Assembly: GCA_030762935.1 (NCBI GenBank)
Contig: CM060880.1
Coordinates: forward strand, 16,609,001 to 16,673,000
Reading direction: 5' to 3'
DNA from: Hymenopus coronatus
Taxonomy: Eukaryota > Arthropoda > Insecta > Mantodea > Hymenopodidae
Length of the DNA: 64,000 nt
Shown here piece by piece: positions 12,871 through 23,400 of this stretch. The notes beneath the pieces are model-generated. The model had not been told where the DNA came from. It did no database searches and saw nothing but the letters and a program-made list of their open reading frames with translations. Within the stretch, counting starts at the first letter, position 1. Each line of letters opens with the position of its first letter. Position numbers and translations under genes: made by a program.

Positions 12871-13299
12871 TAAAAGAAAGAAAAAGTTACATGACAGAAG
12901 TTTCATGAGATGAAACAAAACTGTGTGTGCAAGAGATACCATGCAATGGTTTGCAGAAAAAGAAAAATATTGCTGGCCAGACTAAGCTATGACTAAATTA
13001 TAAAAGCATTGCAATGTTCTAAATTATAAAATAGCATAATTTCATAAATATGTGGGACAATTCAAAAATAAGACAAAATATTAGAATACATTTTGTATAA
13101 GAATCTATAACCTATATTTATATATTGATTTGAAACTAGCATACAGTCTTGAAAAGTTAAAAATAAAATTAAAGAATAATAAGAGAAAAAATAAAGTAAA
13201 TGAAAATACAATATAAAGTTGGTAAAAGATGGTTTAAAAGTTATATCATTTACACAGGATGTGTATCTAATACAGAACTTCCAAAATAGATCTTCCCAC

Positions 13300-13515
13300 T
13301 ATTATGGTATATGAGTAGCTTGTCTAAGGCATTCAAGAGGTCCTGGTTTCAAATCCTGGTCAGGATGAGTTAGCTGAATAATTTTTTTTTTTTTTCCCTA
13401 GGGCTTTCCCTTATCCTGAGAAGATTAATGTTTCATAACTTTAAGCTCTATGGATCCCAGGGCATCACTTCACCCATTTCATTAATCATCTGATTTGACT
13501 TACCAGGTTAAAAAA
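13300..13515 (+). mobile_element. SINE-A copy
   Basis: B box GGTTTCAAATCCTGGTCAGG, then a T run, CTTTCCCTTATCCTGAGAAG, CTTTAAGCTCTATGGATCCC and a 3' end ACTTACCAGGTTAAAAAAAA. Same family as the 12.7 kb copy. Confidence 0.78.
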
Positions 13516-14079
13516 AAATATACACAATTTATAGACCTGGTAAAAGAAATGTAGGCAGACAGACTAAGATGTGTAAATAATGGAGTGAAGATGATAAAAT
13601 ATTTGAAATGCAGACATTAGAAGTGCAACCCAATTTGTTTGGTTTTTATTTTTATGCTTGCCTTTATGTAATGTTTGATTCGTTTCTTGTCTTACTGTGG
13701 CAGACTAGCTATTTTAACTTAAAAAAAAAAGATCAGAAGAGCTAAAATAAGAGTTAAAGCATTCCTCTTTGCACAATGACTATATTTTGTCAGCTAGCAG
13801 ATAAATCATTGGCTTGAAACACTTTTTGAAGACTTTTATCATTTTTGTCTTCAAAAGTAATGGAAATGCTTCACTTCGGCACTAAGTACGAAAATCTGGA
13901 TTCCCATTTCCATTATAGTTTTTCCTAAAGACTAAGCTGATAAGCACCTACAGTCTGGCTAGGAGTCCAATAACATTTAGAATTGACGGAAGAACTTTAG
14001 ATTATTAAAATACATAGCTAGGTGTAGCATTTTTGCAATAAACGCAAAGTTATAGAAGTTAATAGTAAATATTGTGGTT

Positions 14080-14322
14080 TTCCTAAGGAGAGCAATAGTT
14101 CGCCGTTTGAAAACCCGCGTTTTGTGATAGAGAATGTGAGCACGTAACCTCGACCGGATGTAGTCATTGAACCGGCAAATGTTTGCGGAAAATATTTCAC
14201 GGCCTTGTTAATGTGCCTTTGATATTTGACAAACTTCGCCGAGTTGGCCGTGCTGCCCTCTACGGACGAAGCCACGTCACATTTGATTGTGTTGTGGACG
14301 TAAATATTATTTATTAAAAAGT
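14080..14322 (+). promoter_or_regulatory. Putative KDEL receptor promoter and 5' UTR
   Basis: This stretch is visibly richer in G, C and CpG than the surrounding AT-rich DNA (several CG dinucleotides between 14100 and 14300) and directly precedes the start codon. It contains the UPRE. No TATA box was identified with confidence and the transcription start is unknown. A - strand GTG-initiated open frame crosses it but has no recognisable product. Confidence 0.5.
14272..14279 (-). promoter_or_regulatory. Unfolded-protein-response element (UPRE/XBP1-type site)
   Basis: The + strand CCACGTCA reads TGACGTGG on the - strand, a perfect match to the UPRE octamer recognised by XBP1/ATF6-type bZIP factors. 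It sits 43 bp upstream of the KDEL receptor ATG, in the promoter or 5' UTR. KDEL receptors are known UPR-responsive genes in animals, so the placement makes sense. One octamer alone can occur by chance. Confidence 0.55.
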
Positions 14323-14413
14323 ATGAATATATTTCGTCTTTTGGGGGATTTATCCCACCTTTTGGCGATTATTGTACTTTTATTGAAGATATGGAAAACA
14401 AGATCATGTGCAG
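14323..14413 (+). CDS. KdelR: KDEL receptor coding exon 1
   Basis: The exon runs from the ATG to GCAG|GTAAGT, 30 codons plus one base (phase 1). It encodes the first membrane helix and the [10 protein letters not shown] segment. The donor is a perfect GTAAGT. Confidence 0.95.
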
Positions 14414-17400
14414 GTAAGTTTGAGAAAAACTATTTGTATGCAATGGATAGAATACATAATAGCTGCCGGTATATGATGGGTGTAGTAGATTCGGGGGAAT
14501 TTTTAATTTCCAGGTTATTTTGAAGCAATAAAAGCACCTTTTAGTGTACGCAATAATGTAGATATTGAAATAGTAAACCTTTAGTGGCATTAGGTTTGTT
14601 TTGATTGGAGGTTTTTGATAAGGTCACTGACACTGATAATTTCATTCATAATGATTTACGTTACGATCATCAGATCAGATTTGATAGATAGTGTGACGTT
14701 TATTGGACCGATTTTGTTTGGTTACAGGAATTTCTGGCAAGTCACAGATCCTTTTTGCGATCGTCTACACCACACGGTATTTGGACCTCCTGACGACTTA
14801 CATATCAGCATATAACACGGTTATGAAGGTTGTATTCATTGGCGCATCATATGCTACGATATATCTCATGTATATGAAGTTTAAGGCAACGTACGACCAT
14901 AATCATGACACTTTCAGGTAAGTAAGCATGGTCTGCTATATTTGCGTTAATTCAGCACTATGAAGGTTTTAAAATAGTTCTGTTACATAATTTTGTTAAA
15001 AATTGGTTGAGGGTCCCAGAGAAGAAGACGCTCAGTCCTTGCTCATCTCCCGTTAGTACGTTGGGGCAATCTCTGATACTTATCACACTTTTTTGGGGGG
15101 GAGAACTTATGGTAGCCCAATGCTGAAGCTACTAAGCTGTGAAGTGTAGCCAAGAGATAAGCTCATTTAAACCCAATCATCTGCATGACAATTATAGAGA
15201 AACTCCTACCATGTGTTAGGGCATGAATGTATTAATCACAGTTGCTGGAGATACTTTCAAAACATGTAGGTTTTCAATAAAATCCCAGGAAATGTTTCAC
15301 ATGAATGTAGGTGTGAACTGCTGCCATACAGGTTGCCTAAACTATGATACTTGTGTGCAAGAATCAAAGAAACGTATGTTGACATAATGAAGATATTCAA
15401 CTTAATTTTTGCAATAAGTATCCTTAATCATAGTTCATATTGATATAACATAACGTGCATCTCATTCCAAAGCTATTATCAAATGCGGTAATTATAGAGA
15501 ACTTGGACCCCTCTAGAAATTAAACAAATTGTGGTTTGACTATAAGTTTGGTTTATACTTGTTACGTTTTCACCAATTTTTTTTATCAGAAAAGCTCCGT
15601 AATTAAGTTAAACGCTAATTTAATATGTGCGCATAGCGATCCTTTTTTGTGAATATTTATGAAGTATGCTGCCTAGAAGGAGTAGAATATAAATAAAGAA
15701 GTCTTGTAGTATTTTTGCAATGTAAATATATAATAATACTACACACTAAAGTGCCTAAAACCTGAGTTTTATTGTCGGCGGCAGGCGAACAGTGTTGTGG
15801 AATGCAACACCGGCATATGTCGCTAGACGCTATGCTGATGTATGACAAGTAAGTTTCACGCAGATACAGCTGTTCAGTGAATTTTATTATGCAGAACTTC
15901 GGCCACTCTAAAATCGAATGAAACTAAGTGTGATTGATTGACTTTGTATTTATGATGACAATTTCAAAGCCTGTGGATTTCAAATTTAGTGCGAGGTTAG
16001 GTTCCAAGCCGTTTAGGTTAGTGTGTGTATATAAATTTATGTTTCTAATTTTATATCGTGGTAGTACCTCATTATCGATATTTCCAACAACTCCTAACAG
16101 CGCAATGGATACAACATTAGTTTTTTAAACCATCTCCCCACCCATAATCCCTCTCTAACCACACCGTATCTGTTAGAGTGCAAAACTGGCATAAGTCACA
16201 GCGAAGAGAGTTAGCGGTCCAACTTGTAAATAATTACCTCAAATGCAAACCCACATCTCCTCAATCAATGGCATGTAAAACTGCACATGCACCTTGTTTT
16301 GTTATTAAGACTGGTTCATAATAAACTGGGAACAGGAACCAAAACAAGAATGGAAAGCAAAGAGATGTAAATATGTTACATAGTACATCAGAAATGGAAA
16401 CTAGAATCAACACAGGTTTATAGTCATTTGTTTATGACTGAACAAAGCCAATTTTTTACCTGCTTACAATTCAGCCAACATGACACAGATTAATCAACTT
16501 GGAAATTTCATGGAATAACCATTTGACAAAAGCCTCTTGTGAAATCATCATCCTATACACCTGCTGCTGAATCTTTGCACTTGAAACAACTAACAATTAA
16601 GTTAGCACACTCTTAAAAAACAGATGAAAGGCTTTACCCATTAGACTTCTTGAACCAATCACAAGGGAGATTCTGATCAGTCAGTCCCAAAACTGAAATG
16701 GAACTGAAAGAGGCTGTGTTGCCAGATCTTGGTATTTCGAACCATGTTACTTCAGTTTGTGATCTTCAGCAGGTGCTCAAGTTGTTTTTTGCAAGCTACT
16801 ACCTGTCTGATGAAAGAATGTAGTTGTTAGGGGATCACCAATGAATATTAATGCTCTACTTTGTGATCGTATGACTATGCATGGCAGAGTTTGCATTTTA
16901 ACTTGACTCGAACCCATCCACTGTAAGAAATTCAACTGCTGCATTCCAGTATTGCCTAATTGTACAGGACATGCACTGGGAGTGATGACATAATACTGAT
17001 TATCTGTTTGTGTTTATGCAATCTTCCACTCATGGCCATCTGCATTCATTCTTCAGACAAGTAATATATTATTATTCAACGTTGTTTCTATTTACTGTTG
17101 TGTTTATGTATATTTATCTATATTTAATTACCTATTTATACAAGATTTAAGGTGCGACAGTGCCTAAAAAGTTATGCCAATCATGTGATAGTTTACAAAG
17201 TGACAATCCTTAGTGTAAAGATGTGCTCAATTAATGGGCAGGTTTTGGAATTGCTAAGAACGTTGTGAAAACTCTTTGAACAAGAGGAGTACATGAAGAT
17301 TAATGGGAATCTCTCTATTCCTGTTGATAAAACTGTGCAATGAGCTGCAGCAGCTCTGCCATGTTCACACGATGCCAGTTGATGGGACAATTGTCGGGGC

Positions 17401-20400
17401 TAGTTGTCCTCTAAAGATTGTGAGACAGTCATTGGCCAGTCCAGTTAAACGAGAATTTGTTCTCATGGTGTGCAGCGCCTGTTGTGTCCCATGAAGAATT
17501 ATATTCCATGTGTAATGGTCTTTGCCGGAAATTTATTGCAGAGTCATGCGAAGTTCTAGTGGAGGAGTTAAAGAATAGGTGGGAGTGGACCAGAAAATCT
17601 GAGAGATGATGTTGCAGAGTGGTGTTTGACGAGCATTTTTATCCCTGTTAGTCCCACAAACACTGTTGTTCACTATACAACTCTCAATGAACTTCATATT
17701 TGTATCGTCACTCCACTTTGGAACCATAATTAAGCAAACTAGAAGTTTTAAGTTACCAAAATACACAGGACGCTACACTTCGAGGTTAAAACTTGAACAC
17801 ACTGGCTTATCTATTGTCACAACTATTGCCCTGTCGTGTTCACATGGCAACAGTTGTCCCAACAGTGCAACATTCCGGGTGGTGATACAGTTGGATGCAG
17901 CTGTTTGTCTTCGGTCTACTGCTCGAGACAGTAGATTGGCGTGACAATTTTATGATAGTCAACTGGCATCACGTAAGCACAGCATAAGCACAAGAGAGTG
18001 AAATACGATAGCGACAACAATTATGCTTTCGACATGGTGAGGACTAAGATTTAGATGAAATTGAGCCTTTACAATTTTAAACTGGTGAATAAAAAGCACA
18101 TTGTTATACTATGTTTATATGTTTAATTTCTCTCCTTGTAAGTAGCAGCATTAATTTGTTCTTTATTGTTGAAAATTATTCTGCAATCATTGCACTATAT
18201 TCTAAAGGTTTATTTACTATCCATTTGCTTTTTGTCTACAAAATTATTCTACTTGTTGCAAAACCTCAACACAGGCAAAGATACTCCAGAATTAACAATG
18301 ACATCCATAGAATACTAACCAATAAAAACAAAATATTTTCTAACCCTTACTGGATCAATATTACACAGCAAATTACCCACAGCAATCATTTCCATAGGCA
18401 ACATCTTCAAAAATAAACTCAATGAATTCTTAACCTCTAAGTGTCTATATTCTTTAAAAGAAATGTAAATATTAAAGACTAAAAGCATTTACTTTATCAC
18501 CATAGCTGATTTTAGTTGAATGTTTATAGCTTTATAATAACATACTAAAAGCTGTAAAATTTAAACTTTTTTATTATTGTAGATATCTCTACTTTTATCT
18601 GTATTTATAAATTGTGTACATATTAACTTGACTCAGTCTATTTAATTGTACTGTACATAACTAATAACTCTAGACTTTGTACTTTTTATGTGCATATATA
18701 AAAAATTTAATCAAATGTAACTTTTGCTGATCATATCAAACAGATTGTAAAGCTCTATTGGCAAAAAAAAGTTGTAACATTGCACTACATTATACATGTA
18801 TTATTTTCAATTAATAATATAAGAAGGAATTGGTTATTACTCATCGACATTCATAATCAGCTGTTGATGTTTACTGGCAACTCTGGCAAGGTCGTAACCA
18901 TAATATAGCCAACATTATGTGAAGCCACCCAAACTGTCAAGTATAAAGATTCAGTAATGGGTTAATAGAAGATACTGCTCTTCCTCTAGCAACTATTTGA
19001 TTCCTCAAGCACATACAACTTCAGTGCATAGTTGTTCAAACTTAACCTCTTCTCTTTTCCAGTCCCTTGCTAATGTCTGAAACTCTTCATGGAACAAAAT
19101 CTTGCTGAAGAACAGCAGAACATAAATAATTAAAGACAGCAATGCACCTTTTACTCTTGAACTGCACTTTTGCTGAAACCAAAAGGAAAGAGGATTTCTT
19201 TTACCCATATCCTTTTGGTACTTTCAAACAGTTCAATTAGCTGACAAGGGAAGCACCACAACCGTAAATCCTAATTTTTAGTTTCACTAACATGTATGTA
19301 CATAGTAGGTAGAAAAGGTATTGTATATTACACCCAAAATTTCAATACCGAGATTTTAATGGAAATACATGTTTTGAAACCCCCTGAATCCAGGTAAAGC
19401 ATTTTTAGAAAAAAGTCTCTGTGTGTGCGTGCGTGGCTGTACAACATAACTCAAAAATGAAAAGTCGATTACATACTAAACTTTGTGTTTAATATCTGCC
19501 AAGGATGTGACACAAAGATTTTAAAGAAAGTCTCCTCGCCCCAAACTACCCTTACATGGAAAAAATTTAAAATTTTTTCATTAGTACATCATATATTCAA
19601 GCTATTTATGTGGCAAATAAAATATAATCTTGCATTTCCTGGGAATAGCCTCTGAATGACTTTTGCATAACTAATAAAGAGTAAGAGATAGACAAAAACA
19701 CAAAAAATTTAGACCTCATCAAAATACACTATTTATATCCTTCGCACTTTTGTTGTGGAATTAAACATTTCCAAAATATTCATTGCTATTGCTTTCAATT
19801 TTAAAATAAATAAGCTTTTGTTAAACAGGAAATTGTCAACACACATACACAGGCCTTTTTCTAAAAATGTTTTTTGTTGTTGTTTTTTTTTTTTTTTTTA
19901 TTCAGAGTACCCTAAAATGTCTATTTCAGGTGAAATCTCGGTATCAGATTTTTTGTTGAAATGCAATACGGAATGCAATACCTGCTCTATACACTGTTTT
20001 CATTCACAGTTTAAAATTGTAAATGTTAGCTGTCATCATATTTCACTCCCTTGTTAATAACAGTTCTCGTGCTTAGTGCAAGAACTGCTGCAGTTCTCTG
20101 CATGGTTTCATCAGCAGGAATGTCCTTAACCTTTGTGTACTCCTTCTCTCCTTCAAAAAATACCTGGGTCCTTAATAATTCTAATGCATAGCTATTAAAT
20201 AACACACCTTAATGCTAAGGATTTTCAGTTTGCAAACCATCACTTGATGATTGGCACCATTGTTTAGGCATTGCAGTACTTTAAATCTTGTGTAAATAAT
20301 ATTAATGAAATATAAACAGGGTAGCACATGTAAAGCTGGCCCTGAGTACTAGACTTCATTGTCACTTGCCAGTTGTCTATTGTTGTGAAGCTGTTGCAAC

Positions 20401-23400
20401 TACGTTTTATGTCAGTAATTTATTATTTCTTTATTATCTAATTATTACATGTTTATGTACTTATTGTATTTGCTCATGGGAAACGACAATTTGTGTATAA
20501 TTAGCAGGCAAGCAGTCTATACTTGGGGCCACCCTTTATAAATAAATGGGTAATTCAATGTAGATAAATATACATAAATAAAAAACATTACTAACAAGAA
20601 TAACACATATAAATAATAATGGATAATATCTGTGGTGTTTGGTCAGAGCATGAGACCTCCAAAATTGGCCTTTTTGTGCTAAGACAGTACTGATATAAAA
20701 AAAAAGACAATCCTCTATAGTTGGTGAAGCCCTGATATCTCCAGAAACAATCTATCGTTTAGTGAAGCCCTGATATCTCTTATCATTTGGTGAGGTCCTA
20801 ATATCTCCAGAAACAATTCTCTTATCATTTGGTGAAGTCCTGATATCTCCAGAAGCAATCCTCTTTATCATTTAGTGAAACCTGGATATGTTCAGAAGCA
20901 ATCCTCTATCATTTGGTGAAGTCCTGATATCTCCAGAAACAATCCTCTATCATTTGGTGAAGCCCTGTTATAGCTATCATTTGGTGAAGCCCTGATATCT
21001 CCAGAAACAATCCTCTATCATTTGGTGAAGCCCTGAAATCTCCAGAAACAATCCTCTATCATTTGGTGTAGCTCTGATATCTCCAGAAACAATCCTCTAT
21101 CATTTGGTGAAGCCCTGATATCTCCAGAAACAATTCTGTATCATTTGGTGTAGCTCTGATATCTCCAGAAACAATCCTCTATCATTTGGTGTAGCCCTGA
21201 TATCTCCAGAAACAATCCTCTATCATTTGGTGTAGCTCTGATATCTCCAGAAACAATTCTGTATCATTTGGTATAGCCCTGATATCTCCAGAAACAATCC
21301 TCTATCATTTGGTGAAGCCCTGATATCTCCAGAAACAATTCTGTATCATTTGGTGTAGCTCTGATATCTCCAGAAACAATCCTCTTATCATTTGGTGTAG
21401 CCCTGATATCTCCAGAAACAATCCTCTATCATTTGGTGAAGCCCTGATATCTCCAGAAACAATCCTCTATCATTAGTGAAGCCCTGATATCTCCAGAAAC
21501 AATCCTCTTATCATTTGGTGTAACCCTGATATCTCCAGAAACAATCCTCTATAATTAGTGAAGCCCTGATATCTCCAGAAACAATCCTGTATCATTTGGT
21601 GTAACCCTGATATCTCCAGAAACAATCCTCTATCATTTGGTGTAGCTCTGATATCTCCAGAAACAATCCTCAATCATTAGTGAAGCCCTGATATCTCCAG
21701 AAACAATCCTCTATCATTAGTGGAGCCCTGATATCTCCAGAAACAATCCTGTATCATTTGGTGTAACCTGATATCTCCAGAAACAATCCTCTATCATTAG
21801 TGAAGCCAAGCCCTGATATCTCCAGAAACAATCCTCTATCATTAGTGGAGCCCTGATATCTCCAGAAACAATTCTGTATCATTTGGTGTAACCTGATATC
21901 TCCAGAAACAATCCTCTATCATTAGTGAAGCCCTGATATCTCCAGAAACAATCCTGTATCATTTGGTGAAGCCCTGATATCTCCAGAAACAATCCTCTAT
22001 CATTTGGTGAAGCCCTGATATCTCCAGAAACAATCCTCTATCATTTGGTGAAGCCCTGATATCTCCAGAAACAATCCTCTATTATTGGTGTAGCCCTGAT
22101 ATCTCCAGAAACAATCCTCTATCATTAGTGAAGCCCTGATATCTCCAGAGCTTCACCAAACAATAGAGGATTGTTTTCGTAAACTTCCACGGCCAATATT
22201 AAAATTATCTTGGTCCAGAGTTTCCGGTGTAGACCGCGTCTTAAGGCTAAAATCTGCCGACGTTTCGCCCATCTTATGATAAGGCTTCCTCAGGGCTAAC
22301 TGCGTCTGGTCCGGCTGGCGTACCTTCTTTTATACTGTAGTTGGGACATGCCAAGTACTGTAGGAAGCCTTATCATAAGATGGGCGAAACGTCGGCAGAT
22401 TTTAGCCTTAAGACGCGGTCTACACCGGAAACTCTGGACCAAGATAATAGAGGATTGTTTCTTTTATATCACTACTGTCTTAGCACAAACAAGTGATTTT
22501 TGGGGTTATCATGTTCTGGCCAAATGCCACGTATATATATAGCTTGCAGAGAACAATTTGAACATGTACTGGAGATTATAAATTGAAGCATGAGGTTGGA
22601 TGTAGTGGCAACTCAGCTGCATCCAGTTCCTTTTCCATTTTGTGATTAATTGGATGGAATAAATACTACCTTGTGATTGCTTCATGAAGTCTTAATGGGT
22701 ACAGCTTTTCATATGTTTTTACTTTTTCTACATGTACTATGTACAAAATGTATAGAGAAGGTATTGTATTCCACCCAAAAATTCAATACCAATATTTCAC
22801 TGGAAATAAATATTTTGGGACCCTTGTATCCAAAAAAAGAATTTTTAGAAAAATGTCTGAATATGTGTATGTATGTTGGTGGGCAGCATAGCTCAAAAAT
22901 GAAAGTATCAAACTTGATATTTAAGTTCAGTGTCTTCTAAGAATGCGACACAAAGATTTTCAAGAAAATCCCTCTACCCCTAACTACTCTTTACATGGAA
23001 AAAATTTAAAAATTTTATATTTTCTGAAAACTTTTCTAATTATTTTGATTAAAATTGCTTATCTTTAAGATATTTGCATGGGAAATAAAATGTATATCTT
23101 GAATTTTCTGGGAATAGCCTTTGAAGTCCGCTTTATTCTGGATGATTTTTTTTGAATTTTGCATAACTAGTAAACCGTAAGAGATGACAAAAACTAACTA
23201 CACAAAAAATATCAATCTCCTTACCACACACACTGTATGTTATATATATATATATATATTTTTTTTTTTTTTCCCCTCTCTCTTCATAGAGTTAACCGTT
23301 TATGAGATATTCCTTGTTATGGTTTTAGTTTTAAAATACTTAAAAAATTTTCTCAAATGGGAACTTATCAACTCCTGGCCACGCAAAGAAACAGATTTCA

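Noticed and set aside
14018..14275. 85-codon - strand frame divergent from the KDEL receptor
   Set aside because: It starts with GTG, matches no family I know and lies across the GC-richer promoter; composition alone explains it.
17193..17950. Possible decayed transposase or gene
   Set aside because: The GC content is a little higher and several short frames occur, but none shows a motif.
21473..21673. 66-codon - strand open frame with repeated [10 protein letters not shown]
   Set aside because: It is only the translation of the 41-bp minisatellite; the periodic protein is a by-product.
20707..22150. Possible CRISPR-like array
   Set aside because: Units are contiguous and similar over their whole length, with no unique spacers, and the genome is animal.
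22362..22448. A second hammerhead core on the right arm of the 87-bp inverted repeat
   Set aside because: The arm begins at AGGA, preceded by TGT instead of CTG, so the CUGANGA box is not complete on this side.
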